From: a virus
Direction: 5' to 3' (one strand)
Length of the DNA stretch: 64,000 nucleotides
IMG/VR virus record: IMGVR_UViG_3300030333_004588
Coordinates: 1 to 64,000 of that record
Shown: positions 8,265-17,164 of the stretch, piece after piece
Layout: the number at the start of each line of letters is the position of its first letter
How positions within the stretch are numbered: position 1 is the stretch's first letter
Notes under the pieces: model-generated
Told to the model about the DNA's origin: nothing
Database searches by the model: none
What the model saw: only the letters and a program-made list of their open reading frames with translations
Made by a program: the position numbers and the translations under genes

Positions 8265-8463
8265 ATCTTATCCTATTCCAAACTCTTTCGTGAAAATAAA
8301 ACATTATCATTCCTGTTACATTCATAATTACTGCATTCCAAAATGGTATCTCTGTAAAACTCATTGATAATACTAACCATGAATTACTAAATGCAATCAA
8401 TCTCCAACTAATTGATTTACTTGTAGACCTACTCCTTGTCTCTTTGAATACTTTCATACTCAT
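8251..8463 (-). CDS. DUF2061-family membrane protein
   Basis: 70 residues with the DUF2061 pattern: KSISWRLIAFSNSW near the N-terminus, one or two hydrophobic segments, and the closing FHERVWNRIRYG that is typical of the family. Family function is unknown; members are small inner-membrane proteins. The gene overlaps both neighbours (13 bases with the deacetylase, 35 with the radical SAM gene). Confidence 0.75.
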   Translation of the reverse strand: MSMKVFKETRSRSTSKSISWRLIAFSNSWLVLSMSFTEIPFWNAVIMNVTGMIMFYFHERVWNRIRYGKH

Positions 8464-9502
8464 TATAAAACTCCAAATTATATTTCTTTGACAAAACTTT
8501 TACTTCATCATTAAAAACTTTTATTTGTTCCTTACTTGGTAATAATTTATCATAAGAATACGATGGTATCATTACTCTAAAATCTAAAAAATTAAATCCC
8601 TTTTCTTCTGCAAGTCTAAAAATATCTCTAACTTCAACAATATTTTCATTTGTAAGAATTACGACATACTTTAAATTTGGTTTAGAACCTACTTTTTGAC
8701 TATTAATATAATCAACTCTTTCCCATAAGTGTTTCCAATCTTTTGGTTTTAATCTACGAGAGTCACAATATGTTTTTTCAGTTCCTGCAGATATATTAAT
8801 TTCAAGTCTGTCTACCTTTACATCTACAATTTCTTTTAATTGTTTGTCTGTTAGTCTTGATAGATTAGTAAATACCTTTAAGTAAAATCCTTTTTCTTTT
8901 GTGTATTTAATCATCTCTGTCATTTTAGGAACTAAAAATGGTTCACCACCACCACTAATTGATATCCATCTACAACCACCCATAGAATATAAATCATCAA
9001 TAATATTTTTATATATATCAAACTCAATAAAATGTTTAGACCACTCTTTCCAACCATCCCATTGTTTACCATCGTCTAACATATCTTTTGACCACGACCA
9101 ACAAAAATTACATCTATGATTACAAGGATTACCAACTTCAAATTGAAATTCTGTTGGTGCCGACATTGGTTTACCACTCAATATTCCTTGTCTAACTTCT
9201 GTAGGGAAATATTTCTCTATATTCTCCCAACTATCTAAATTATCTTGAATAACATTTTCTACGGTATAATGTGGACAATGAACACAAGAGTCATTCCACT
9301 CTTCATTCATTTCAGATAAATTATTTTTTAAGTTTTTTCTTAACTTAAAATATTTTTTAGAATTCCAAAATTTTTTAAATGAACCATCTTCACCATAATC
9401 ACCTATACTTGGAACTGAACCACAACATAACCAATATTTTTTATCAGGCGTTATCTTTCCAAATCTATAACCTATATTACACTTTGGAAGTAATTCGTTC
9501 AT
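8429..9502 (-). CDS. Radical SAM protein with N-terminal Cys-rich domain
   Basis: 357 residues. CNHRCNFC at residues 127-134 is the CX3CX2C cluster motif, and ISGGGEPFLV is the GGEP loop. Unlike the protein at 5687-6700, the extra cysteine-rich region comes first (CNIGYRF, WLCCGSV, SCVHCPHY in residues 1-80), where a SPASM-like auxiliary-cluster domain would normally be C-terminal. This N-terminal arrangement is shared with the radical SAM protein at 42800-43933. Reaction and substrate unknown. It follows the preceding stop by zero bases, with GGAAG upstream. Confidence 0.75.
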   Translation of the reverse strand: MNELLPKCNIGYRFGKITPDKKYWLCCGSVPSIGDYGEDGSFKKFWNSKKYFKLRKNLKNNLSEMNEEWNDSCVHCPHYTVENVIQDNLDSWENIEKYFPTEVRQGILSGKPMSAPTEFQFEVGNPCNHRCNFCWSWSKDMLDDGKQWDGWKEWSKHFIEFDIYKNIIDDLYSMGGCRWISISGGGEPFLVPKMTEMIKYTKEKGFYLKVFTNLSRLTDKQLKEIVDVKVDRLEINISAGTEKTYCDSRRLKPKDWKHLWERVDYINSQKVGSKPNLKYVVILTNENIVEVRDIFRLAEEKGFNFLDFRVMIPSYSYDKLLPSKEQIKVFNDEVKVLSKKYNLEFYNEYESIQRDKE

Positions 9503-9913
9503 TTACCAACTTACTTCCCAATCTTTAAACTCTGATGCAATACAATCTATCTTGTAGTCTTTTCTACCACCAACTCGTTCCATAATTTTGTTCACGGCAG
9601 TGTTTCTTATACCATTAAGTCCATGTGTTAACATTAAATTATCGGAACCTCTTTCACCTTTCCTAACCATTGACTCATTATACCAAATATGAGCATTCAT
9701 TTGTGATAAAACTATAACTGCTCTGATGAATTCACCATCAATTTTACCACCCTTTTCTTTAAGTATTAATTCAATATCATGAACCATATCTTTCATCTCT
9801 TTTGCATAGTTATCTTTATTCTCAGGTATAAATACCTCTTTCAACTGATGAATACTTAATCTATCAATTAATTCACCTAATGTTGGTAACCACTTTCTAC
9901 TTTTTGACTTCAT
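9503..9913 (-). CDS. Hypothetical helical protein of the glycan island
   Basis: About 136 residues, taking the ATG at 9913, which has GAGGAG nine bases upstream; an ATG 16 codons earlier lacks a site. The protein is mostly helical, with LPTLGELIDRLSIHQLKEVF at its N-terminus and regularly spaced His, Asn and Arg. A GELIDRLSI-type opening is one I associate with small proteins next to sugar-transfer genes, but I cannot name the family with confidence. Confidence 0.5.
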   Translation of the reverse strand: MKSKSRKWLPTLGELIDRLSIHQLKEVFIPENKDNYAKEMKDMVHDIELILKEKGGKIDGEFIRAVIVLSQMNAHIWYNESMVRKGERGSDNLMLTHGLNGIRNTAVNKIMERVGGRKDYKIDCIASEFKDWEVSW

Positions 9914-10922
9914 CTTTAAACTCCTCATATGTATTAAATTTAACTTGTCCTTGGTCTTCAAATCTCTTAATGTTCTTACGACTCATTTTAGTAATTATTT
10001 GAAACCAATTATTATCTCTTCTTTTTTCGTGTGTCATTTTATCTTGGTCTTCATCTTTGACATAAAGTCTTTTTCTTGGATGATTTCTATTATGAACCTT
10101 TAGTATATTCTTAATAACAAATTGTCTATAATCACTACCCATCATTTTCAAACATGATATTAAAAAACTTGTATCATCACCAACCATAGAAACTGCAGGT
10201 GGTAAGTTAACTCCACCTCTCACTAAATCTGATGACATCACTAAACAACTACCATCAAATTTTGGTTCTGTAATCAATTGAACATCAAGTTCTTTTGTTT
10301 TGGAATTAACTTCTTCCATTTCTTCTTGTGTCATAGTGTATCTAATAGACCAAGGTGATGTTAATGCCTTTCTTGTATCTTCCTCTGTATCCATATCATA
10401 ATATGGTTTATTAGTAAACTCAGGGTGTTCTAAAACTCTCCAAGTCTCATCCCACATTTTTCTAAGTGCAAATGTTAATGTATATCTGTAGATTTCTTGA
10501 GAGTCTGCATATTCTTTTACACCCTCTAATACATGAAAGAATTCTCTTGGTAATAAACAATCACTTTCACCCCACACTAAATAGTCACAAGGCATACACC
10601 ATTTTAAATTGAAATCTCTTCTATAGTCTGCAATACAATATGGTTTATCTGCCTGATAAACATTACTTTTTACCAACACTCCCCACTTACTAACTTCAGA
10701 ACATTTTTCATTAAATCTTTTGATTAATTCTTTTTTAGTAATTACATCATCATCTACTGATTCAAAGAATTCTGATATATTAAAGAATAAATCCACAATT
10801 ATATTTTTGGGATTTTCTACTATTTCAAGTGCTCTTTTTATTGAATTTAGATACTCATCTAACATCTCAATCTCATAAAACATTACATGACAACCTATTG
10901 CATATTTATTTTTTAAGTTCAT
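9897..10922 (-). CDS. Glycosyltransferase-like protein (GT-A type)
   Basis: 341 residues from the ATG at 10922, supported by GGAG seven bases upstream; the longer frame to 10982 lacks a site. YAIGCHVMFYE at the start resembles the first strand of GT-A enzymes, and DYLVWGESDCLLP near residue 140 is a likely metal-binding acidic motif. A GDDTSF near residue 270 may hold the catalytic Asp. The C-terminal ~60 residues are basic. It would act on a glycan together with the neighbouring transferases. Confidence 0.55.
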   Translation of the reverse strand: MNLKNKYAIGCHVMFYEIEMLDEYLNSIKRALEIVENPKNIIVDLFFNISEFFESVDDDVITKKELIKRFNEKCSEVSKWGVLVKSNVYQADKPYCIADYRRDFNLKWCMPCDYLVWGESDCLLPREFFHVLEGVKEYADSQEIYRYTLTFALRKMWDETWRVLEHPEFTNKPYYDMDTEEDTRKALTSPWSIRYTMTQEEMEEVNSKTKELDVQLITEPKFDGSCLVMSSDLVRGGVNLPPAVSMVGDDTSFLISCLKMMGSDYRQFVIKNILKVHNRNHPRKRLYVKDEDQDKMTHEKRRDNNWFQIITKMSRKNIKRFEDQGQVKFNTYEEFKDEVKK

Positions 10923-11133
10923 CAAACAACTCCATTTGGTTTTTATCTTTTGGATATGGATTAAACCATTCACCATATTCATCTACCCACAATTCCCATC
11001 CACGAAGATTTTCTCTTTTACTTCTCTTTTCATCATACATGAGATTTAATTGTATTGTCTCTAACATATCAGGTGTCAATCTATCACTACACTCTAAAAC
11101 TATTGGTAGTTTACTATGTCTAATTTTCTTCAT
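10906..11133 (-). CDS. Hypothetical small protein
   Basis: About 75 residues, beginning at the ATG at 11133 with TAAGGA six bases upstream; a longer frame to 11160 lacks a site. Contains WELWVDEYGEWFNPYP, rich in Trp and Tyr, and a C-terminal acidic/basic mix. Overlaps glycosyltransferase genes at both ends, so it is translated with them. Not recognised. Confidence 0.45.
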   Translation of the reverse strand: MKKIRHSKLPIVLECSDRLTPDMLETIQLNLMYDEKRSKRENLRGWELWVDEYGEWFNPYPKDKNQMELFDELKK

Positions 11134-11872
11134 AGTTTTCCTTAATTTCATTCCATACATTCATCATTAATTGATTTCTCATTTTCTTTTCAAATCCATT
11201 AAAGTGCCAAACATAACCAACTTCCCACATAGGACATAGATTACTTTGTAATACACCTCTTAAATGTAATTGTGATAAGTTAAATCTTTCATCAAGATAG
11301 TTTAATTTATGTTCACTTGCCCTTATCATATAATTAATTGGTGTTTGGTCTGACCCTTTTTTCAATGTTTCGTGTTGTCTTCTTCTTAACTCATCTTCAT
11401 TTTCAAGATAAAAATCCATAACACCTTTACACCAATCTTTGTGTTTTTTACTCATTACAATAAATCCACAATTAAAATAATCTGTCCAATCAAACTTTGT
11501 ATCTGGCCAGAAGTCTTGATATCCTTTTATACTATTGTGTGTCCATTCAATATTAAACTTATCCATCACTGCACTAAACTCACCATCAGTTTGTTCAAAG
11601 AAATTAGGACAATCCCAATGAACCATTGTGTCTACATCCACTAATGCAACTTGGTCATATTCTATCTCATTAGATTCAAGTATTTCATGAACCCACCATC
11701 TTTGCCATGTTGGTTTCATAATTGATTTATCTCTTATCTCTGTATCAAGAACAAATAATTCTACATTATTTTTCTTACACCAATAGTCCCATGATTTAAA
11801 ACACCATTCCTTGTAATCAAGATAGTCTGGTGCCCCATCCATACATGTCATAAATACTACATTATTCTTCAA
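11120..11872 (-). CDS. Glycosyltransferase with DxD motif
   Basis: 250 residues. ALVDVDTMVHWD near residues 76-87 is a strong DxD metal-binding motif placed as in GT8/GT34-type retaining transferases, and YFNCGFIVMSKK near 130 is the typical strand after it (NxGF/V). The substrate donor would be a nucleotide sugar with Mn2+. Ends within the next small gene. The exact family and linkage cannot be decided from sequence. Confidence 0.75.
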   Translation of the reverse strand: MKNNVVFMTCMDGAPDYLDYKEWCFKSWDYWCKKNNVELFVLDTEIRDKSIMKPTWQRWWVHEILESNEIEYDQVALVDVDTMVHWDCPNFFEQTDGEFSAVMDKFNIEWTHNSIKGYQDFWPDTKFDWTDYFNCGFIVMSKKHKDWCKGVMDFYLENEDELRRRQHETLKKGSDQTPINYMIRASEHKLNYLDERFNLSQLHLRGVLQSNLCPMWEVGYVWHFNGFEKKMRNQLMMNVWNEIKENYEEN

Positions 11873-12113
11873 TTAAACCACTCCATTTTTTTAGTTTTTC
11901 TCTTTTTATATCTGACCTTAAATCTACATCATCCCAACTGATTAAGTCATATTCATGTAGTAAATCAACCATACACATAACATCACCGACTTCTTCAGTT
12001 AGTTTTTCGTTATCGTAATACTTATCACATCTGATTGCCTTACTACATTCTTGAATTAATTCACCACACTCTTCCATAGTGATTGTTAATAGTTCTTGTA
12101 ATTTATCCTTCAT
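11862..12113 (-). CDS. MazG-like nucleotide pyrophosphohydrolase
   Basis: 83 residues, one all-alpha NTP-PPase domain. EECGELIQE (residues 14-22) and LTEEVGDVMCMVDLL (38-52) give the ExxE and ExxD pairs that bind Mg2+. Such enzymes hydrolyse NTPs or dNTPs to monophosphates; phage MazG proteins have been proposed to clear (p)ppGpp or non-canonical nucleotides. Its ATG overlaps the epimerase stop by 11 bases. Short but complete for this family. Confidence 0.8.
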   Translation of the reverse strand: MKDKLQELLTITMEECGELIQECSKAIRCDKYYDNEKLTEEVGDVMCMVDLLHEYDLISWDDVDLRSDIKREKLKKWSGLIEE

Positions 12114-12999
12114 TAGTCCCTCTTACACCCTCAATATAATCTAATAAATCTATTGTTGGATTCCAACCCAATAGTTCTTTTGCCTTAGTATCTGTACAAA
12201 GTGTTTCTTTTACTTCACCTGGTCTTTTTGGTATGTAAGTATATCCCCAATCAAATGATTGTGCAACAACATTAATTGAATAATTTTCTCCTCTACCCAA
12301 TTCAAATATTTGTCCATTTACTTTATATTTGTTTGTATCTAATACTAATGCATCACCACATTTAACTAACCCATCTACAATATCATATACATGAGTAAAG
12401 TCTCTTCTCTGTTCACCATCACCTGTAATAGTTAATTCATCTCCATTTTTATATTGTGTTTCAAATATACCAATTACAGTACAATATTCACCCTCTGTTA
12501 ATTGATGAGGCCCATATACATTATAAAATCTACATATTGCCATTGGTAAATCAAATAGTTTATTATACATTTGAATAACTTCTTCACCTTGCCACTTTGT
12601 AAATGTGTATGGATTTTTATATACACCACCATGAAAACTACTTGACCCTGCATAAACTATTGGGATATCATCTTCTTTATTTCTTACCCATTCTAATAAA
12701 TTCAATGTTCCAAGAACATTTGCCTCAAAAGTTATTGCAGGAAACTCAAATGATGGTTGTATCCTTGGTAATGCAGCTAAATGATAAATTAAATCAGGTT
12801 TTTCTATAAAGAAATCAAAGTCAACTGCATCCCTTAAATCTACATTAAAGTATGTTACATTTTTATGGTCAATTTCATTTTCTTCTTTACCTGTTGAATA
12901 ATTATCTAAACTAACTACTTTGTGTCCATCGTCCAATAATCTCTTTATCAGATTTGTTCCAACAAATCCTGCACCTCCTGTGACTAATATTTTCATCAT
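12103..12999 (-). CDS. NAD-dependent sugar epimerase/dehydratase
   Basis: 298 residues of the extended short-chain dehydrogenase family. GGAGFVG (residues 8-14) is the NAD-binding GxxGxxG, GSSSFHG holds the catalytic Ser/Thr region, and YTFTK (near 140) is the YxxxK pair. NVYGPHQ and RRDFTHVYD are hallmark UDP-sugar-binding segments of GalE/WbpP-type 4-epimerases. Likely makes a UDP- or dTDP-linked sugar for the island. AGGAG precedes a Met-Met start. Confidence 0.85.
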   Translation of the reverse strand: MMKILVTGGAGFVGTNLIKRLLDDGHKVVSLDNYSTGKEENEIDHKNVTYFNVDLRDAVDFDFFIEKPDLIYHLAALPRIQPSFEFPAITFEANVLGTLNLLEWVRNKEDDIPIVYAGSSSFHGGVYKNPYTFTKWQGEEVIQMYNKLFDLPMAICRFYNVYGPHQLTEGEYCTVIGIFETQYKNGDELTITGDGEQRRDFTHVYDIVDGLVKCGDALVLDTNKYKVNGQIFELGRGENYSINVVAQSFDWGYTYIPKRPGEVKETLCTDTKAKELLGWNPTIDLLDYIEGVRGTNEG

Positions 13000-13008
13000 C
13001 TTTTTCTC

Positions 13009-13689
13009 CTATATTTTGTAAGTCTCAAATTTTGTTCCCTCTAATCTTAAATTAATAAAAGGATTTAAAGAACATATATTAACTTCATGAAAGTTTAATA
13101 ATTGTTTTAATGCAATTGTTTCTCTTTCCATGTTGTTTAAAAATCCTTTTATACCATCCCAATTACTTGCAGATGTCCAATCTTTTTCTACATATTCATG
13201 ATAATACATTTTACCATCAATCTCTCCACCATCATGTCCACATAATATTATATTTTTTGCTCCCATATAGTATGCAATGTGAACTGCAGTGGTCACGGTT
13301 GAACGACTAACAATAATTTCTTCATCAATGTCAAGTTCCATTAGTTCCATGTCAAAATCTTTTTTTCTTGGATTATGAGTAAACATATATGAATTAGGAT
13401 TATTACAATTATTCACTCCTTTGTCTTCATAACCTTTATAATACTGACTATAAATTAATGGTATATCTTTTTCTTTTAATTCTTCTACCAATCTTGTAAA
13501 TCTTGGTTCTTCATTACAATCTTTTACAACTACATAATCACATTCAAAGTATCTGAAAATATCATTTACACCAAGAACTATTTTATTATCAAAAAAACTT
13601 TTGTCAATATGATTTAATGATGGGCCACCACTAACAACATAAATGTCTTTGTCTTTATGAATATTTTTTAATGAACCGAAATCTTTCAT
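13009..13689 (-). CDS. MAF/DUF115-like protein
   Basis: 226 residues. VVSGGPSLNHID (residues 18-29) and TTAVHIAYYMGAKNIILCGHDGG (near 143) fit the core of the DUF115/motility accessory factor family, some of which transfer nonulosonic acids (for example pseudaminic acid) to protein Ser/Thr. Here the core is present without the long C-terminal part of flagellar MAF proteins. It lies beside a CMP-sugar cytidylyltransferase, which would make an activated donor of this kind. Clear AGGAGATT before the ATG. Nonulosonate specificity is inferred from context. Confidence 0.65.
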   Translation of the reverse strand: MKDFGSLKNIHKDKDIYVVSGGPSLNHIDKSFFDNKIVLGVNDIFRYFECDYVVVKDCNEEPRFTRLVEELKEKDIPLIYSQYYKGYEDKGVNNCNNPNSYMFTHNPRKKDFDMELMELDIDEEIIVSRSTVTTAVHIAYYMGAKNIILCGHDGGEIDGKMYYHEYVEKDWTSASNWDGIKGFLNNMERETIALKQLLNFHEVNICSLNPFINLRLEGTKFETYKI

Positions 13690-14357
13690 TTTGTGAATCT
13701 CCTATATAAAAATTTACCAAAATCAAAATCAATTTGATTATCAACATCAACACCCTCTACATCATCAATCTCATAAAAATGTGGTTTATACCCAATTATA
13801 TTTTTACTATCAATCATAACATTTCTATCAATAATAGAAAGACTATAAGTTAGTTTATAGATATCAGGTAAGTCTTGTGTATTTGGTGAATTCATTGGGT
13901 CATAGTTTAATGGTTTATCATCTAACCACATATGATGTTTCAATACATTCACGGTAGTCAAACTATCGTATCCATTATCTATACCATTAATAAATCTGTT
14001 AATAAAATCATAATATGTGCTTTCTTTAACTAATGGTGCAGTGCAAGGACTATAAATTAAATAATCTGTATCTGTTGTTTTTGCCATGTTCTCAAAGAAT
14101 TCACTATTAGTACATTCGTTACTTGCATAATATGTTTCTCTTCTTTTTTTACTAACACCATATTTGTCTGCAATGTCCATGGCTCTTTGTGAATCAGTAT
14201 TAACAATAATCTCATCAATTAAAGTAATCTTTTTCAACATCTCAAGTTTAACCTCAAGTAAACTTTTACCATCAACAAATGGTATAAAGTTTTTATCAAT
14301 TATTCTTTGTGACCCTTTCCTAATAGGAACCACCGCAGTTATTTTTTTTCTACTCAT
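13686..14357 (-). CDS. CMP-sugar cytidylyltransferase-like protein (NeuA/KdsB type)
   Basis: 223 residues. VVPIRKGSQRIIDKNFIPF (residues 9-27) matches the RxGSxRxxxKN nucleotide-binding loop of N-acylneuraminate and related cytidylyltransferases. IVNTDSQRAMDIADKYG and YLIYSPCTAPL fit the middle strands; the terminal IDDVEGVDVDNQIDF is the usual metal/dimer region. It would activate a keto-sugar acid as its CMP derivative. No NeuB-type synthase is present in the window, so the sugar may come from the host. Overlaps the next gene by four bases. Confidence 0.8.
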   Translation of the reverse strand: MSRKKITAVVPIRKGSQRIIDKNFIPFVDGKSLLEVKLEMLKKITLIDEIIVNTDSQRAMDIADKYGVSKKRRETYYASNECTNSEFFENMAKTTDTDYLIYSPCTAPLVKESTYYDFINRFINGIDNGYDSLTTVNVLKHHMWLDDKPLNYDPMNSPNTQDLPDIYKLTYSLSIIDRNVMIDSKNIIGYKPHFYEIDDVEGVDVDNQIDFDFGKFLYRRFTK

Positions 14358-14721
14358 CTAACAATCTCTCCAATAAAAATAATGTTCTATCTCTTGATTC
14401 ATCATCACCAAATTCTAACGCCTTATCATCAATATAATAATCTGCAATTATTTTTGGACTTGGGCCTGATACCTTTTTTGTATATGGATTAACTTGATGC
14501 ATATCAAATATCAATCCTTTACTTTCACACCAATCAATTGCTTCTTGTAGTGCAGGTTCACCTCTACTTGTCCATAAAATTAACTTGTGTCCTTTTTTCT
14601 GTAATTTTTTTAGAATACTCATTAATCGTTTTTGTTTTTTAGTTTGTTCTCCTATGTCAGGAAAATTATACTCTGTTAAACAACCATCAAAATCAACTGC
14701 GAATATAAGTGTTTGACCCAT
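14350..14721 (-). CDS. HAD-superfamily hydrolase (short, capless)
   Basis: 123 residues. AVDFDGCLTE (residues 8-17) is HAD motif I with both Asp, LWTSRG near 50 is motif II, and ADYYIDDKALEFGDD near 92 gives motifs III/IV. No cap domain, as in small sugar-phosphate or polynucleotide phosphatases. Between a cytidylyltransferase and an LdpA-like gene, phosphate removal from a sugar precursor is plausible. AAGGAG lies six bases before the ATG. Confidence 0.8.
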   Translation of the reverse strand: MGQTLIFAVDFDGCLTEYNFPDIGEQTKKQKRLMSILKKLQKKGHKLILWTSRGEPALQEAIDWCESKGLIFDMHQVNPYTKKVSGPSPKIIADYYIDDKALEFGDDESRDRTLFLLERLLDE

Positions 14722-15817
14722 AACTTTCTCCTTTATTTATATTACTATCTACTAATTCTTTTCCTATAAGATATGCCTCACGAATATTATTTAAATCATT
14801 ATAAAACCCATTATCATTATAATCGTAGACATCTTTAATATGTTTATAAATAAGATTTCTTGCAAATGTTCCAACTGCAACTCCTTGAAATCTTACATTA
14901 CCTTGAACTGCTAAATCTGCAGTCAATGAATTTGTTCCACCTGATAAGACAACATTCAATTGTCGTCTTCTCTTGTATATCAATTGTTTATCTTTTTTAT
15001 TTAATCTCATATTAAATTGTTTATTAACTACATCTGCAGTTGCAACTGCCTGTAATGTAGTATTGAAATCATTTCTACCACCACTCATTGGATAACCATC
15101 TGCCTGTAATATCATTAGTCCAGGTTTTGTCATATCTAATGCCTTCTCAATTCTATTTTTTAATTCAAAGTTTCCAATGTGTAATCTATCCAAACACATA
15201 CTATTGTGTCCATCTGGATTTGCCTTCACAACCATTTCCCATTCTTTCATAATCACATCGGTTTCTGCAACTGCCGCATGTAACTCTATATTCTCTGCAC
15301 CTAACTCTATACATTGTGGTAATAATTCTTCTAATGCCTTTTCATTATGACTATAAGTTATACACTCTACAATAGGACAAACTGCACTACATGCACCACA
15401 CCCAATACATTTCTCAGTAATCACAAATGCAGTTTCAACTTTTATTTCAATAGGTTCAATTGCCTCTGTAGGACAAACTGGTGCAACACATAAACCACAT
15501 TTTACACACATATCTTCATGTATGAATGCCTTCCTAACATGGTGGTCACCTGGCATTCCAACACTAACCATAACATATGGTCTTACACCAATATCAATAC
15601 CAAGTTTATCTGACACATCATATGCCCTATCAATACCATCCATTGCTGCCTTTACAACATCAGGTGTTGTAGAAATATCTAATCCCTTTGCACCTGCCAA
15701 TGTATAAATCATTGCAAGTCTACGAACTTCTTCAGTATCTTCGTTACCTGCCCCACATATCATCTTGAAATATTGATTGTTATGAAATAATTCTTGTAAT
15801 TGTTCTTGTCTTGTCAT
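14693..15817 (-). CDS. LdpA-like iron-sulfur protein
   Basis: 374 residues. The N-terminal segment FKMICGAGNEDTEEVRRLA followed by TLAGAKGLDIS is like the opening of cyanobacterial LdpA, a redox protein linked to the circadian clock. Two ferredoxin-type clusters follow: CVKCGLCVAPVCP (near residue 104, one residue longer than usual) and CIGCGACSAVCP (near 136). The C-terminal half has ILQADGYPMSGG and VVLSGGTNSLTADLA, in line with the LdpA C-terminal domain (TDGxPMSG, LAGGTN). In the island it sits between a HAD hydrolase and an HpcH-type aldolase. A carbohydrate or electron-transfer function is possible; a clock role is unlikely. Family assignment is by eye. Confidence 0.6.
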   Translation of the reverse strand: MTRQEQLQELFHNNQYFKMICGAGNEDTEEVRRLAMIYTLAGAKGLDISTTPDVVKAAMDGIDRAYDVSDKLGIDIGVRPYVMVSVGMPGDHHVRKAFIHEDMCVKCGLCVAPVCPTEAIEPIEIKVETAFVITEKCIGCGACSAVCPIVECITYSHNEKALEELLPQCIELGAENIELHAAVAETDVIMKEWEMVVKANPDGHNSMCLDRLHIGNFELKNRIEKALDMTKPGLMILQADGYPMSGGRNDFNTTLQAVATADVVNKQFNMRLNKKDKQLIYKRRRQLNVVLSGGTNSLTADLAVQGNVRFQGVAVGTFARNLIYKHIKDVYDYNDNGFYNDLNNIREAYLIGKELVDSNINKGESYGSNTYIRS

Positions 15818-16566
15818 AACCTATCCTGTATTTCTTTTGACCTTGTATTATATTCTGTTGAGAACCTATTGTAATGTGATGCCTTACTTTCTAACCACAA
15901 TGATTCCCACTCTAACATAAGTGAAATGATTGTGTTTAAATCATTTATATTACTTTCATCTAAACTCAAAATAACATTTCTTGTCTCAATACAATCTAAT
16001 ATTTCTTTCTTAAATAATTCTTGAATAAACTCTATACTTTGTGTTCCAATGTTTCCACCCATATAAGTTTTCAATCCTAATTTCTTTGACTCTTGTAAGA
16101 TATGAGTTACCACCTTACAAATTTCAGAAGACATTACATCTTGTTTACCATAACCAAATGACTTTGTTAAATCAGAACGACCAACTACAATACCACTTAA
16201 CATTTTACTTGTAGGTGATTCTAATATATCATTCAAATTATTATATGCCTGTTGACTTTCAATATTAATAAATTTATTACCATCATAAGGTAATTTATTA
16301 ATTGATTCTGAAAACTTTTGTAATGCAAATCTTGATTCAACCATTGGTGCAACAATCCCATCCACATTTAAATCAATACAACGATTGATATCAGAGATTG
16401 CTTCACACCCACCAATTTTAACACTCAATTTTAAATCTAATTCTCTACAAACTTTAGATATTTTCCAAAGGTCTGAATCTAAAACTCCTTCATCTTCAAA
16501 AGATTGTTTTATTCCTATGACACCATTATCTTTAAGTTCATCCAATAATTTTACCATATAACTCAT
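15814..16566 (-). CDS. HpcH/HpaI-type aldolase or citrate-lyase-beta-like protein
   Basis: 250 residues of TIM-barrel type. VKIGGCEAISDINRCIDLNVDGIVAPMVES (in two pieces, near residues 49-78) and FINIESQQAY plus GIVVGRSDLTKSFG (near 125) match the metal-binding Glu and the GxxDL loop of the family. These enzymes form or cleave C-C bonds of pyruvate-like keto acids. An aldolase beside a CMP-keto-sugar activator would fit acid-sugar synthesis. Overlaps the next transferase by 29 bases. Confidence 0.75.
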   Translation of the reverse strand: MSYMVKLLDELKDNGVIGIKQSFEDEGVLDSDLWKISKVCRELDLKLSVKIGGCEAISDINRCIDLNVDGIVAPMVESRFALQKFSESINKLPYDGNKFINIESQQAYNNLNDILESPTSKMLSGIVVGRSDLTKSFGYGKQDVMSSEICKVVTHILQESKKLGLKTYMGGNIGTQSIEFIQELFKKEILDCIETRNVILSLDESNINDLNTIISLMLEWESLWLESKASHYNRFSTEYNTRSKEIQDRL

Positions 16567-17164
16567 TTTGTTTTTCTTGTTTTTCTATTGTTTTTGGGTG
16601 ATAAATACACAATTCTTCATGTGGTGGTAAATGTGAATATGTTTTACAACCTGTAATTATTTCGTGTACTGGTTTCTCCCATCTGATATCATCTCTATTT
16701 CTAAAAACTCTACTTTGATAATCAGGAAAATTAATCCACCCTTTTTCTGTTACTGACCATCTCCATTTATCAATATGTTCTTGTGTAATACCATCTACGG
16801 TATTAATTCTTGGTATCCAAATTAAATCAACATCATTAATTTCTAATATTTGTTTTAATTGTGACATAAGAACTTTATGTGGTATTTCATCTGCATCCAA
16901 ATGAAATATATAGTCACCTGTAGATTTTTCTATAACTGAATTTTTCTTTCTTGAAAAATCATTATTTAATTGTTGTTCATAAAAAACTATATCAGGATAT
17001 TGTCCATGTATATATTCATCAAATACTCTCCAACATTGATAATCAGAATGGTCGTCACATATAACAATTTCGTCACCCTCATCACGATGTTCAACAAGAA
17101 ACTTAAGTAGTTTTTCTATTTCTTTATGTTCATTATGAACGGTTATACCATAGGTAATCTTCAT
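16538..17164 (-). CDS. Family 2 glycosyltransferase
   Basis: 208 residues of the WaaE-like GT2 type. ITYGITVHNEHKEIEK at the start, VICDDHSD near 33-40, and FHLDADEIP near 88-96 (metal DxD and the E-I-P loop) are all present, plus the late IYHPKT. It would transfer a sugar from a nucleotide donor in the cytosol. The length is that of a minimal catalytic domain without a membrane anchor. ATGA-type overlap with the preceding gene. Confidence 0.85.
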   Translation of the reverse strand: MKITYGITVHNEHKEIEKLLKFLVEHRDEGDEIVICDDHSDYQCWRVFDEYIHGQYPDIVFYEQQLNNDFSRKKNSVIEKSTGDYIFHLDADEIPHKVLMSQLKQILEINDVDLIWIPRINTVDGITQEHIDKWRWSVTEKGWINFPDYQSRVFRNRDDIRWEKPVHEIITGCKTYSHLPPHEELCIYHPKTIEKQEKQNELYGKIIG

